64,000 nucleotides of DNA from JAITMY01 sp031553765 (GTDB taxonomy: Bacteria; Bacteroidota; Bacteroidia; Bacteroidales; UBA932): contig JAVBKY010000003.1 in the NCBI GenBank assembly GCA_031553765.1, positions 124,001 through 188,000 on the forward strand. The letters are read 5' to 3'. Below are positions 9,144 through 18,234 of the stretch, piece after piece. A program made the translations under genes and the position numbers. The notes beneath the pieces are model-generated. The model searched no databases, was not told the DNA's origin, and saw nothing but the letters and a program-made list of their open reading frames with translations. Each line of letters opens with the position of its first letter. Position 1 is the first letter of the stretch.

Positions 9144-10022
9144 ATGAAAAAAACATTGCTTTTACCCCTGCTTTTACTACTACTATCGCCACGCGCAAGC
9201 GCACTCGATCCACATGAAGAATCAATAGGAATAGTGCTGTCAGGCGGAGCTGCGCGGGGATTCGCGCACCTTGGAGTGTTGCAGGCGCTGGAAGATTATG
9301 GCATTGTTCCCTCCTACGTGGCCGGCTCCAGCATGGGGGCAGTACTTGGCTCAGTGTATGCTGCAGGCAACACTCCTGCCCAAATTTACAACTATGCCCG
9401 CCAGCAAAATTATGCCCACCTGTACCGCCCATCTATGCAAGGTGCGCTTTTCAAACCCGTTTTTTTGGAAAAACTGCTCGACAATCTCGTTTCACACAAC
9501 AGCTTTGACTCATTACAAAAAAAGTTGTACGTATGTATGACCAACCTCAACTATGCCCGTAGCGATATAGCCAGCACCGGAACTTTTAAGGATAAGGTAG
9601 TGGCCTCAGCATCTATCCCCTTCGTATTTCAACCTGCCATTATTGACAACTCCACTTATGTAGATGGGGGACTCCTCAATAACCTTCCGGCAAATGCCAT
9701 ACGCGACAAATGTAAGTACGTAATAGGTGTGAGCGTAAACTCCACTCCCGAATGGTCGCAGGAGCAGCTAAAGGGAATGAATAGCATTATGCGTTGCATG
9801 TCAATGGTAGTAGTGGGTACCGAGAAGCCCAACCACAAGCTATGCGACTACTTTATTGAAGTTTCAAAGGCCGGCAGCATTGGCCTCATGGAGTTTCACC
9901 GTGTAGAAGAATTTTACGCCATGGGGTACAATGCCGCACTTGACTTCATAAACAACAACCCGGACATACTCAAATTGTCTAACATAAAACACCCTGCTTT
10001 ACATACGCCAAGTCCGGAGTAG
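9144..10022 (+). CDS. Patatin-like phospholipase
   Basis: A 292-residue exported serine hydrolase. The N terminus is a signal peptide (MKKTLLLPLLLLLLSPRASA). The patatin fold shows the oxyanion hole SGGAARGFAHLG near residue 32, the nucleophile elbow GSSMG near 62, and the second catalytic residue in DGGLLNN near 173. The family cleaves acyl chains from phospholipids; Bacteroidetes members with a signal peptide may act in the periplasm or outer membrane. No C-terminal barrel or POTRA domain is present, unlike PlpD-type autotransporters. It is flanked by terminators and so is monocistronic. Confidence 0.9.
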   Translation: MKKTLLLPLLLLLLSPRASALDPHEESIGIVLSGGAARGFAHLGVLQALEDYGIVPSYVAGSSMGAVLGSVYAAGNTPAQIYNYARQQNYAHLYRPSMQGALFKPVFLEKLLDNLVSHNSFDSLQKKLYVCMTNLNYARSDIASTGTFKDKVVASASIPFVFQPAIIDNSTYVDGGLLNNLPANAIRDKCKYVIGVSVNSTPEWSQEQLKGMNSIMRCMSMVVVGTEKPNHKLCDYFIEVSKAGSIGLMEFHRVEEFYAMGYNAALDFINNNPDILKLSNIKHPALHTPSPE

Positions 10023-10043
10023 AAGCATTCGCATACGCACATT

Positions 10044-10081
10044 AAACCCTCACAGGAGCTTTGAATGCCTGTGAGGGTTTT
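10044..10081 (+). terminator. Rho-independent terminator after the patatin gene
   Basis: The stem AAACCCTCACAGG/CCTGTGAGGGTTT has an 11-nt loop and a short T tract. Its symmetric A/T flanks could also work in the other direction. Confidence 0.75.
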
Positions 10082-10136
10082 GCACTTAAATTGATTATCT
10101 TTGTGATGCTGACACAGAAATTCAGCAATCTTTTTC

Positions 10137-13100
10137 ATGACAATTGACCAACTAATAAACCGGTTTGCGGAGCAAATCGGCTTTACCCATTTATGCGAGG
10201 GGCTGCAAGGCAGTAAGAATAACAACCTTTTAATTAAGCAATTATCGGGTTCGAGCAGAAGCCTTTTAATTGCCGCTGCCGCAAAAAAACTACACGGCTT
10301 ACAGCTGGTAGTGCTCGACGACCGTGAGGAGGCTGCCTACTTTTACAACGACCTTTACAACCTGCGTGAAGGTCACGATGTGCTATTCTTTCCTTCGAGC
10401 TTCAGGCGCAACGTACAGCATGGCGAGGAGGATGCTTCGGCTGCAGTACAGCGCACGGCTGCACTAGCGCAAGTGGCCGAAATGAAGCAGGGGCAAACGC
10501 TTTGCGTTGTTAGCTATGCCGAGGCTGCGGGTGAGCAGGTAGTATCAGGTGAGGGGCTGCAAAAAAACACGCTACGGCTGAAGGTTGGCGAAAAAATGGG
10601 CATGGATTTTATTGTAGAAACGCTGTTTGAATACCAATTCGAGCGCGTTGACTTTGTATTTGAGCCCGGACAATTTGCCGTGCGCGGCAGCATTATCGAC
10701 ATCTTTTCTTTCTCCGACAATAAGCCCTACCGTATTGACTTTTTCGGTGACGAAGTAGAGAGCGTTCGCAGCTTTAACCTCAACACGCAGCTATCCGACG
10801 AAAAGCGCAACGAAGTAGAAATTGTACCCAACCTTCGGCGTGTAGCAAGTAAGGGAGAAAAGGTTCTGCTCTTCGATTTTATAAAAAAACAGAAGGAGAG
10901 TAATCCTGTAATTTGGCTAAGCAACCTGAGCCTTGTGCTGCAAAAAATTGAAGCGCAGCACGCAATGGCAGAAGGCGCAGAGGGCGGCGCAAGCGTTGCC
11001 TCCAAAGATGAGTTTAAGAAGGCGCTCAAAGATTTTCGTCGGGTAACATTTGATAGCAACCTCTCCCCTGCCCCCCCTCCACAGGAGAGGGGCATATGCC
11101 ACGAGCCACAGGATGGCACGCGCGAGGAAAAGTCCCTCTCTCGTGGAGAGGGATTTAGGGAGAGGTCTGAACCCTCGGAAGTTATTCCATTCAACACGGC
11201 TCCGCAGCCTTCATTCAACAAAAATTTCGACCTGCTGGCCGCCAACTTAGGCGAGTACGAAACCAAAGGTTACACCAACTACCTGCTTACCGACAGCCTT
11301 ATGCAGGCCGAGCGCATGTCGGGTATTTTGGCCAACATTACAGGACGTACCAAGGATTTTGAGCAGGTGCCTTTAGCCTTGCACGAAGGCTTTATCGATC
11401 ACGAATCGAAAATTTGCTGCTACACCGACCACCAGATTTTTGCCCGCTACCACCGCTACAAGCTGCATGGTGCGCCCGATAAGAGCGAACGGCTCACCAT
11501 CCAAGAGCTGAACTCGCTTCAACCCGGCGACTACATTGTGCACATTGACCACGGCGTGGGCGTATTTGGCGGCTTGGTAAAACAAATGGTGAACGGCAAG
11601 CCGCATGAGTTTATCAAGCTCACGTACAAGGACGGCGACGTGCTGTTTGTGAGCGTACACGGGCTGCACCGCATATCGCGCTACAAGGGCAAAGATAGCG
11701 AGCCGCCCAAGGTGTACAAGCTGGGTACGGGCGCGTGGCAGAAGCTGAAAAACGCGACCAAGGGCAAGGTAAAGGATATTGCCCGCGACCTTATTCGCCT
11801 CTACGCAAAGCGAAGAAATACCACCGGCTTTGCCTTTGCTCCCGACAGCTACATGCAGCACGAGCTGGAAGCATCTTTCATTTATGAGGACACGCCCGAC
11901 CAAGTGCGCGCTACGCAAGCCGTGAAGGCCGACATGGAAAAGGAGCACCCCATGGACAGGCTCATTTGCGGTGACGTAGGTTTCGGAAAAACTGAAATTG
12001 CTGTTCGCGCCGCTTTCAAGGCCGTAGCGGATAGCAAGCAGGTGGCCGTGCTTGTACCCACCACCATTTTGGCACTGCAGCACCACAAAACATTTTGCAA
12101 GCGCCTACACAAATTCCCCTGCCGCATTGAGTACCTGAGTCGATTTAAAACCGCCAAGGAAACCAAGCGCATTCTTACCGAGTTGGAAGAGGGTAAAATT
12201 GACATTATTATAGGCACACATAAGCTGCTGGGAAGCGCCATAAAGTTTAAGGATTTGGGGCTGCTCATTATTGACGAGGAGCAAAAATTCGGCGTAGCCG
12301 CAAAGGAAAAACTACGCCAGCTACGCCTCAACGTGGATACGCTAACGCTAACAGCCACGCCCATTCCACGCACCTTGCAGTTTTCGCTTATGGGTGCGCG
12401 CGACCTCTCCATAATTCAAACTCCTCCACCCAACCGTCAGCCTGTAACTACAGAACTGCACACGTTCAACGAGGATACCATTCGCGAGGCGATAGAGTAC
12501 GAAGTAAGCCGTGGCGGACAAGCGTTTTTTGTGCACAACCGTGTGATGGATATTTTATCCATAGAAGACATGGTGCGCAAGATTTGCCCCGGTGTAAAAA
12601 CCATCGTCGCGCACGGGCAAATGGAGGGTAACGAAATGGAAAAGCGCGTAGTGGATTTCATCATGGGCGAATACGACGTGCTTATTGCTACCAGCATTGT
12701 GGAAAATGGCATTGACATACCCAACGCCAATACCATTATCATTAACCAGGCGCAAAACTTCGGTTTGAGCGACCTGCACCAGCTGCGCGGACGCGTGGGA
12801 CGTAGCAACCGCAAGGCATTTTGCTACCTGCTGGCACCACCTGCTACATCGCTCACACCCGAGGCACGGCGAAGGCTACGTGCCATTGAAGAATTTTCGG
12901 ATTTGGGCAGCGGCTTCAACATTGCCATGCAGGATTTGGATATTCGCGGAGCAGGAAACTTATTGGGCGGAGAGCAAAGCGGATTTATTGCCGAAATAGG
13001 TTTTGAAACCTACCAAAAAATATTGAACGAAGCCATGATGGAGCTGCGCGACGAGGAGCCCATTGCAGCAGGCGAAGACGATGAAGGCAACGAACAGCTG

Positions 13101-13595
13101 TTTAACCCATTCGGCACTGGCGCAAGCGACGTATATGTTACCGACTGTACCATAGAAAGTGACATGGAGTTGCTACTACCCGATAGCTACGTGAGCAATA
13201 CTGCCGAAAAAATTCGTCTTTACCGCGAAATGGACGACCTGCAAAACGAAAAGGAAATTGCCGACTTCCGCGCGCGCATGGTTGACCGCTTTGGCGAGCT
13301 ACCGCAACCGGCCGAGGAGTTGCTCAATGTGGTTAGGCTACGTCAAAAGGCAATTAAGTTAGGTTTTGAGAAAATAATTTTGAAAAACAACTTGCTCATA
13401 GCCTACTTTGTAAGTAACCAAATGAGCCCCTACTACCAAACACCGCTATTTTCGGAGGTAATGCAGCGCATAGCCGCCAAGCCCAAGCAATTCAAAGTGA
13501 AGGAGCAGAACGGCAAGCTATCGTTTGTAGCGCAGCAGGTAGGTAGCGTGGCACAAGCGATGCATGTAGTGGATCTTATCTCCGATAAGACTTGA
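10137..13595 (+). CDS. mfd: Transcription-repair coupling factor Mfd
   Basis: A 1152-residue ATP-dependent translocase that removes stalled RNA polymerase at DNA lesions and recruits UvrA. The order is an N-terminal UvrB-like module, the RNAP-interaction domain (GDYIVHIDHGVGVFGGL near residue 465), the RecG-like motor with Walker A GDVGFGKTE near 610 and DEEQKF near 710, QLRGRVGRSNR (motif VI) near 885, and the C-terminal TRCF domain. Residues about 308-345 are an in-frame insertion encoded by a dispersed palindromic repeat (see that entry). A -7 box TATCTTTG lies at 10096-10103. Otherwise length and motifs are normal, so the gene is probably functional. Confidence 0.96.
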   Translation: MTIDQLINRFAEQIGFTHLCEGLQGSKNNNLLIKQLSGSSRSLLIAAAAKKLHGLQLVVLDDREEAAYFYNDLYNLREGHDVLFFPSSFRRNVQHGEEDASAAVQRTAALAQVAEMKQGQTLCVVSYAEAAGEQVVSGEGLQKNTLRLKVGEKMGMDFIVETLFEYQFERVDFVFEPGQFAVRGSIIDIFSFSDNKPYRIDFFGDEVESVRSFNLNTQLSDEKRNEVEIVPNLRRVASKGEKVLLFDFIKKQKESNPVIWLSNLSLVLQKIEAQHAMAEGAEGGASVASKDEFKKALKDFRRVTFDSNLSPAPPPQERGICHEPQDGTREEKSLSRGEGFRERSEPSEVIPFNTAPQPSFNKNFDLLAANLGEYETKGYTNYLLTDSLMQAERMSGILANITGRTKDFEQVPLALHEGFIDHESKICCYTDHQIFARYHRYKLHGAPDKSERLTIQELNSLQPGDYIVHIDHGVGVFGGLVKQMVNGKPHEFIKLTYKDGDVLFVSVHGLHRISRYKGKDSEPPKVYKLGTGAWQKLKNATKGKVKDIARDLIRLYAKRRNTTGFAFAPDSYMQHELEASFIYEDTPDQVRATQAVKADMEKEHPMDRLICGDVGFGKTEIAVRAAFKAVADSKQVAVLVPTTILALQHHKTFCKRLHKFPCRIEYLSRFKTAKETKRILTELEEGKIDIIIGTHKLLGSAIKFKDLGLLIIDEEQKFGVAAKEKLRQLRLNVDTLTLTATPIPRTLQFSLMGARDLSIIQTPPPNRQPVTTELHTFNEDTIREAIEYEVSRGGQAFFVHNRVMDILSIEDMVRKICPGVKTIVAHGQMEGNEMEKRVVDFIMGEYDVLIATSIVENGIDIPNANTIIINQAQNFGLSDLHQLRGRVGRSNRKAFCYLLAPPATSLTPEARRRLRAIEEFSDLGSGFNIAMQDLDIRGAGNLLGGEQSGFIAEIGFETYQKILNEAMMELRDEEPIAAGEDDEGNEQLFNPFGTGASDVYVTDCTIESDMELLLPDSYVSNTAEKIRLYREMDDLQNEKEIADFRARMVDRFGELPQPAEELLNVVRLRQKAIKLGFEKIILKNNLLIAYFVSNQMSPYYQTPLFSEVMQRIAAKPKQFKVKEQNGKLSFVAQQVGSVAQAMHVVDLISDKT
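11059..11168. repeat. Palindromic repeat inserted in frame inside mfd
   Basis: About 110 bp beginning acctctccc and ending ggagaggt form an imperfect inverted repeat with internal stems (cctccacaggagagg; ctctcgtggagag). A close relative lies between genes at 60036-60155. Inside mfd it adds about 37 residues rich in Pro, Arg, Glu and Ser (SPAPPPQERG... SLSRGEGFRERSE), in the linker before the RNAP-interaction domain, without a stop codon or frameshift. Confidence 0.85.
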
Positions 13596-13727
13596 TAAAA
13601 TGCCCTGCGGGCGATAAAAAGATAAATGCGCTTCGCGCGATAAAACTATCGGTGAAGCGCATTTGTATTTTTTTATCTCTTTATCGTGAGCGTAGCGAGC
13701 ATTTATCGCCCGCAGGGCATTTATCTC
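13596..13727. repeat. Nested palindromic repeat between mfd and the flippase-like gene
   Basis: The outer arms atgccctgcgggcgataaa and its complement near 13706-13725 enclose a second pair (atgcgcttcgcgcgataaa with tgaagcgcatttg) and a gagcgtagcgagc stem. The whole unit lies between convergent genes and may act as a bidirectional terminator, but it looks like a compound REP element rather than a simple terminator. Confidence 0.75.
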
Positions 13728-15074
13728 CTACTTGCTTTTTCCGAATTTTGCCTTAATCCAGCCCGGCACCATCATTACACCTACTATGAGATAAAGATAG
13801 TAGGTAATTAAGCGCCACAGCAGGGCAATAACGGCGGTGAGTCCCGCCACAGGAATAAAATCGCCCAAGAATTCTTTGAATACAAACTCGGCAAAACCGC
13901 TGCCACCGGGCGTTGGGCTCACCAACATCATAATCCACATTACCAGCTGGCGGGCAAAAATAAGCAGGTGATCGTGTACTGCAAAAAACGCCATGAATAG
14001 CGCATTTACCACCCAGTAGCGCGATGTCCATGAAAGGAAAGTAGCCAAGCCTGATTTAAACCAGAACTTGAAGGACTTCTTGCGTAACTCCGTTGCGCTT
14101 ATCACCACATCATCGCCCGTTTTTATAGCACCCTCCTTCCAACGACGCAGTATGGGTAAGCTGAATACTTTAATAATAAGCCAGCGCAATCCCTTCGGAT
14201 TAAAAAACAGACCATAGCCCAACAGCAGCACCCACGCTAACTTTACGCCATATCCTATCAGCGTTACCACCATAAGCCCCTGCCCTATAGCCATACTGCT
14301 AATATGGAACAGCATCTCGTTAGGTATTAGTAGCCATAGCAGAGGGAACATGACCACAAAATAAATTTCATCCAGCAGCGAGGTAGCCATTACCATAGCC
14401 GAACTTTTACCCAGGTTCACACCCTCCTTGGTTACATACAAAATAGCCACGCTGGTACCTCCAACTGCCGACGGTGTAATGGCCGAGGTAAATTCCCACA
14501 AAATAATAATGCGCATGGATTGCAGCCACGAGAGCTGGTTATCGGAAAGCGTGCGAATACGCCACATGTAGCCCACGTCACGCCCCAACATAAACACAAC
14601 AGCCAATAGCAGGAAGCACCAAAAGCGCCATGAAATATCCACGCCTTTGAGTACATCAATCACGTTGTAAACGCGCAAACGTACACCCTGCACGTTCAAC
14701 TCGTCGCCCAACTCCACGCTTGCATCTCGTAGCACAAGACACTGAACCTGTTTACCGTCAATGCCCACCACCAGCAAGGTGGTGTCGCCGTTATGCAACA
14801 GCACATCCCCCGCTTTGACCTGCTGCGCAATGCGCGTAGCATTAACGTACAAAACTGTATCGGATGAAAACCTGAGGTGACCGCTACGCACCGACACCGT
14901 ATCACCAACATTTATCGTTATAGGTGACTGATCTTCTGCGCCACGAAAAGAAGACTTGGGATACAACTCCCCCCAAAACATAAACACCACAACTCCTAAA
15001 CCAATAAGGATAGGGAAAATTATTTTGTAGGATTTAATGCCTGAAAAGGCGGACTGATTTTGCTCGTTTGTCAT
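13728..15074 (-). CDS. Flippase-like membrane protein (lysylphosphatidylglycerol synthase TM family)
   Basis: A 448-residue inner-membrane protein. One N-terminal helix (IIFPILIGLGVVVFMFWGEL) is followed by a soluble beta-rich segment of about 120 residues (INVGDTVSVRSGHLRF...), then a multi-helix domain resembling the LPG-synthase TM/UPF0104 group (WEFTSAITPSAVGGTSVAILYV, then PTPGGSGFAEFVF). Family members flip or transfer lipid-linked substrates; no catalytic synthase domain is attached here. The start at 15074 (MTNEQNQSAF) leaves the first helix as a normal anchor. The extra soluble segment between helix 1 and the core is less usual. Confidence 0.8.
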   Translation of the reverse strand: MTNEQNQSAFSGIKSYKIIFPILIGLGVVVFMFWGELYPKSSFRGAEDQSPITINVGDTVSVRSGHLRFSSDTVLYVNATRIAQQVKAGDVLLHNGDTTLLVVGIDGKQVQCLVLRDASVELGDELNVQGVRLRVYNVIDVLKGVDISWRFWCFLLLAVVFMLGRDVGYMWRIRTLSDNQLSWLQSMRIIILWEFTSAITPSAVGGTSVAILYVTKEGVNLGKSSAMVMATSLLDEIYFVVMFPLLWLLIPNEMLFHISSMAIGQGLMVVTLIGYGVKLAWVLLLGYGLFFNPKGLRWLIIKVFSLPILRRWKEGAIKTGDDVVISATELRKKSFKFWFKSGLATFLSWTSRYWVVNALFMAFFAVHDHLLIFARQLVMWIMMLVSPTPGGSGFAEFVFKEFLGDFIPVAGLTAVIALLWRLITYYLYLIVGVMMVPGWIKAKFGKSK

Positions 15075-15267
15075 AGGGTGCAAATATAGTGAAAGTCGAG
15101 AGCAATTGAGAAAACTTGCTTGCAAAAATCGCCAAAACGTATCCTATATTCTATTAGAATACAGTAAAATCCCCAAAAATTCAATAAAAATTCAACATCT
15201 AAATAACACTTAAACATTTGCATATCAAATACCTAAGTTAAACTTCATGTATTTACGCCATTATTTT

Positions 15268-15298
15268 TTTGCAAAAATGCAAAAAACAACTACCTTTG
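15268..15298 (+). promoter_or_regulatory. Promoter of tRNA-Phe, perfect Bacteroidetes consensus
   Basis: TTTG (15268-15271), 19 bp, then TACCTTTG (15291-15298). The tRNA starts 16 bp further on. This is one of the best matches in the window and calibrates the other promoter calls. Confidence 0.85.
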
Positions 15299-15314
15299 CA
15301 ACCCTAATAACGCT

Positions 15315-15387
15315 GGTGCCATAGCTCAGTTGGTAGAGCAAAGGACTGAAAATCCTTGTGTCCCTCGTTCGATTCGTGGTGGCACCA
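15315..15387 (+). tRNA. tRNA-Phe (GAA)
   Basis: A full cloverleaf of 73 nt. The acceptor is GGTGCCA/TGGCACC, the D arm GCTC/GAGC, the anticodon stem GGACT/AATCC-type with GAA in the loop ctGAAaa, and the T arm has gttcgattc. CCA is not encoded. Confidence 0.97.
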
Positions 15388-15388
15388 C

Positions 15389-15431
15389 AAAAGAAAACCC
15401 TGAAAGCACAGTGCTTTCAGGGTTTTCTTTT
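15389..15431. terminator. Terminator after tRNA-Phe
   Basis: A near-perfect 21-bp palindrome (AAAAGAAAACCCTGAAAGCAC and its complement), with A/T ends that would work in both directions. Confidence 0.9.
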
Positions 15432-15471
15432 AAAGCGTTCTTTTCCTAATGTTACATAAAACTGCCCATTT

Positions 15472-17304
15472 ATGTCAACTGCCCTCTCCCGCATAAAATA
15501 CCTGCTGTACACCTACAGCCTGTTTATCCTGTTTTTTCTTGGACAAAAAATCATTTTCCTGCTCTACTACATTAGCAGCACAGCGCAAAATAGCTTCATT
15601 GACAGCCTGCGGGTGCTATGGCATGGGCTGAAGATGGATGTGGCAGTGGCGGGATACCTAACGCTGCTACCGCTGCTAGTGTTGCTTGTTTCCAACTTTT
15701 TCAGCGGAAAAATATTTGCCCGAATCCTACAGGTATACTTTGCCCTGATTTTGCTGCTCACCTCCTCCCTTTTTATGGGCGACTTGCTGCTTTACAGCTA
15801 CTGGAACTTTAAGCTCGACAGCACCATATTCACCTACATTACCGACCCCAAAGGCGCCACGGCCAGCGTATCGGCATGGATGGTAGTAGGTGGCTTTATC
15901 GCTATGTTCATTTGCGCATGGGCGCAGTGGTGGGTACTCAACAGGTGCGTGGCAAGGCCGCTAATGCAAAGCAAAAAATCCACGTATGGAGTAATCGAAT
16001 CCATCACTATACTTTTGCTTGCAGTTCCTATGGGCATTGGTATTCGCGGTGGGATCGGCGCCTCCACCATGAACGTGGGCGCGGTGTACTTCAGCCCCAG
16101 CATGTTCCTCAACCACGCAGCGGTAAACCCCAACTTTAGCCTGCTCAGCTCGCTGCAACACTTCGGCAACTTCAGCCAGCAATACCGCTTTATGAGCAAC
16201 GAGGAGGCCAATGCTACGTTTAGAAAATTGACCGAATACAACAAAGATAGCGCCACCAAGCAAGTACTAAAAACCAATCGCCCCATTATTATTTTCATAA
16301 TGTTGGAGAGCTGCGGGGCACAGTTTGTCGAATCGCTTGGCGGACCAAAAGGCGTAATGCCCAACCTGGATAAAATAGCGAGTGATGGCATATTTTTCAC
16401 CAACATGTACGCCAACAGCTTTCGCACCGACCGTGGCATAACCTCGTGCCTGTCGGGGTTTCCAGCGCAGCCCACCATGTCCATACTGAAATACCCGAAA
16501 AAATGTGAGGCGTTGAATTCTATTCCCAAAATGTTGGTAAACGAAGGTTACAACGCCTCATTCCTGTACGGCGGCGATGTGGATTTTGCGCAGGTGAGCA
16601 CCTTTTTTGTTTCGCAAAAAGTAACCGATATTACCAGCCAGAAAAATCTCCCGAAGAAAGAACTGAAAAGCGCGTGGGGAGCGCACGACGATATAATGTT
16701 TGAGCGCTTGCTACAGCAAGTAAAAGAGGAGAAAAACGAGCCACATATCAACATATTTCTCACGCTCAGCAGCCACGAACCATTTATTGTTCCCTTTAAA
16801 AAATTTGACAACCCGTGGCTCAACTGCGTAGCCTACACCGATAGCTGCTTGGGCGCTTTTGTTGACGCATTGAAGCAAACGCCACAGTGGGATAGCACGC
16901 TGCTGGTGCTGGTACCCGACCATGCCTCACCCTACCCCGATATTACCCGGTACGAACCCCGACGCCAGCATGTATACATGGTATGGGCTGGTGGTGCGGT
17001 AAAACAACCGCAACGCGTAGAGCATTTCTGCTCGCAATCCGACATTGCCGCCACGCTATTAAGTCAGCTGGGTATAAGCACCACGGCATTCACGTTCAGT
17101 AAGGATGCACTCAATCCACAAGCACCCAACTTTGCCTTTTACGATTTCAATAACGGCTTTGGCATGGTTACACCACAGGGCAGCGTGACCTTTGACTGCA
17201 ACATCAATCAGCCTTTTTACGCCATGGGCAGTAGCACCGACAGTTTAGAGGTGCAAGGCAAAGCCTTTTTGCAAAAGTTGTATGATGCAATTGATGAGAT
17301 GTAG
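15472..17304 (+). CDS. LTA synthase-like phosphoglycerol transferase (sulfatase fold)
   Basis: A 610-residue membrane enzyme. Five hydrophobic segments lie in the first ~210 residues, then an extracytoplasmic alkaline-phosphatase/sulfatase-fold domain. FIMLESCGAQFVESLGG holds the first metal ligand (Glu), SFRTDRGI the nucleophilic Thr, and LLVLVPDHASPYPD the Asp-His metal pair. Relatives (LtaS, MdoB, and Bacteroidetes enzymes of unknown substrate) transfer phosphoglycerol or phosphoethanolamine to glycans or lipids. As Gram-negatives lack lipoteichoic acid, the substrate is probably a periplasmic or surface glycan; this is inference. Confidence 0.88.
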   Translation: MSTALSRIKYLLYTYSLFILFFLGQKIIFLLYYISSTAQNSFIDSLRVLWHGLKMDVAVAGYLTLLPLLVLLVSNFFSGKIFARILQVYFALILLLTSSLFMGDLLLYSYWNFKLDSTIFTYITDPKGATASVSAWMVVGGFIAMFICAWAQWWVLNRCVARPLMQSKKSTYGVIESITILLLAVPMGIGIRGGIGASTMNVGAVYFSPSMFLNHAAVNPNFSLLSSLQHFGNFSQQYRFMSNEEANATFRKLTEYNKDSATKQVLKTNRPIIIFIMLESCGAQFVESLGGPKGVMPNLDKIASDGIFFTNMYANSFRTDRGITSCLSGFPAQPTMSILKYPKKCEALNSIPKMLVNEGYNASFLYGGDVDFAQVSTFFVSQKVTDITSQKNLPKKELKSAWGAHDDIMFERLLQQVKEEKNEPHINIFLTLSSHEPFIVPFKKFDNPWLNCVAYTDSCLGAFVDALKQTPQWDSTLLVLVPDHASPYPDITRYEPRRQHVYMVWAGGAVKQPQRVEHFCSQSDIAATLLSQLGISTTAFTFSKDALNPQAPNFAFYDFNNGFGMVTPQGSVTFDCNINQPFYAMGSSTDSLEVQGKAFLQKLYDAIDEM

Positions 17305-17324
17305 CGCCCAAAGGCAAGAAATAG

Positions 17325-17360
17325 AAAAGGCGGAATTCGAAAATCGAGTCCCGCCTTTTT
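17325..17360. terminator. Bidirectional terminator
   Basis: AAAAGGCGG and CCGCCTTTTT flank a 16-nt loop between the convergent LTA-synthase-like and barrel genes. Confidence 0.75.
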
Positions 17361-17376
17361 ATATGATAGCAACTTA

Positions 17377-17958
17377 TTAAAACAAGTAGCCCAGCGAAAG
17401 CGTCACACCATTCACTTTGTAAACGCTGCCGCCACTTCCGAGGTCATTAAGCCCCCAGTTGTAACGCGCCATAAACTGCAACTTTTGAAACAGCTCAATG
17501 CCGCCACCTAAGCCAATGCCATAGTTAAACTTATCTATAGCCTCACTTGAGCTGCCATCCTGAGCCGCTACCTTTACATCGTTAAGAGCGCACGAAATGT
17601 ATGGCGTAACAGCCACAAACGGGCGCACAATTTTCAAGTCAATACCCCACGTAATATTAAGCGGCACATCAATGTAGCTCACATTCTCATTACTTGTATT
17701 ACCCGACTCATCCGTTACCTTAGCACCACGGTAAGCGTACAGCAGTTCCGGTTGCACGCCAATACCAATAATAGGAATATTAATTTGCGCAAGGAGTCCC
17801 GCGTGAAATCCGGTGCTACCTTCCACCGAGCCCTTCAAATCACTGGTGTTAATTGATGGGAGTTCCAACCCCGCCTTTACTCCAAAGGCAAATATTTTAG
17901 CCTGAGCCGCGTAACTAAACATAAGTGTTACCGCAAAAAATAGAACAAATTTCTTCAT
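17377..17958 (-). CDS. Outer-membrane beta-barrel protein (PorT/OMP_b-brl family)
   Basis: A 193-residue exported protein with a signal peptide (MKKFVLFFAVTLMFSYAAQA) followed by alternating amphipathic strands: FAFGVKAGLELPSI, GFHAGLLAQINI, VQPELLYAYRGAKV, FNYGIGLGGGIEL and a terminal VNGVTLSLGYLF strand. This is the small 8-strand barrel type common in Bacteroidetes and usually of unknown function. An exact -7 box TAACTTTG lies upstream at 17988-17995 on this strand. Confidence 0.88.
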   Translation of the reverse strand: MKKFVLFFAVTLMFSYAAQAKIFAFGVKAGLELPSINTSDLKGSVEGSTGFHAGLLAQINIPIIGIGVQPELLYAYRGAKVTDESGNTSNENVSYIDVPLNITWGIDLKIVRPFVAVTPYISCALNDVKVAAQDGSSSEAIDKFNYGIGLGGGIELFQKLQFMARYNWGLNDLGSGGSVYKVNGVTLSLGYLF

Positions 17959-17987
17959 TTTTTCAAAAATTATTTTGATTACAAAAG

Positions 17988-17995
17988 CAAAGTTA
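17988..17995 (-). promoter_or_regulatory. -7 promoter box of the barrel gene
   Basis: TAACTTTG on the minus strand, an exact TAnnTTTG match about 30 bp before the start codon. The -33 region (TTGG) is weak. Confidence 0.5.
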
Positions 17996-18020
17996 CATCA
18001 TTTATTTTTATTCGCCAACC

Positions 18021-18051
18021 CTTGCATTTTCGCCAAAAATACGTAACTTTG
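18021..18051 (+). promoter_or_regulatory. Promoter of the SAM-riboswitch/metX transcript
   Basis: CTTG (18021-18024), 19 bp, then TAACTTTG (18044-18051). It places the start about 45 nt before the riboswitch. Confidence 0.65.
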
Positions 18052-18099
18052 TAACTCACTTTTCCAAAATCACATAAGCGGATTTCACACGCTTTTTAA

Positions 18100-18223
18100 G
18101 TTTTGGATTATACAGAAGGGCGGAGAGAACAGGCTCTGTGAAACCCTAGCAACCACCGGCACATAGCAGGATAAGGTGCTAACACCTGCCCCACCGAATG
18201 GCGGGGAATTATAATTTTAAAAC
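18100..18223 (+). ncRNA. SAM-I (S-box) riboswitch
   Basis: The core reads ggcggagagaacaggctctg, then tgaaaccctagcaacc, matching the S-box consensus around the kink-turn and SAM pocket. P1 pairs gtttt..attata at 18100-18112 with tataattttaaaac at 18210-18223. P3 is ggcaca...aaggtgct, and P4 is ccccaccgaatggcgggg. It lies 11 nt before the metX start, so SAM binding should down-regulate methionine synthesis. No separate terminator hairpin is obvious, which favours control of translation or a P1-linked mechanism. Confidence 0.9.
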
Positions 18224-18234
18224 ATGTTTTTACC

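Noticed and set aside
11050..11250. Plus- and minus-strand frames inside mfd over the repeat
   Set aside because: Shadows of the in-frame repeat; Mfd continues uninterrupted on both sides.
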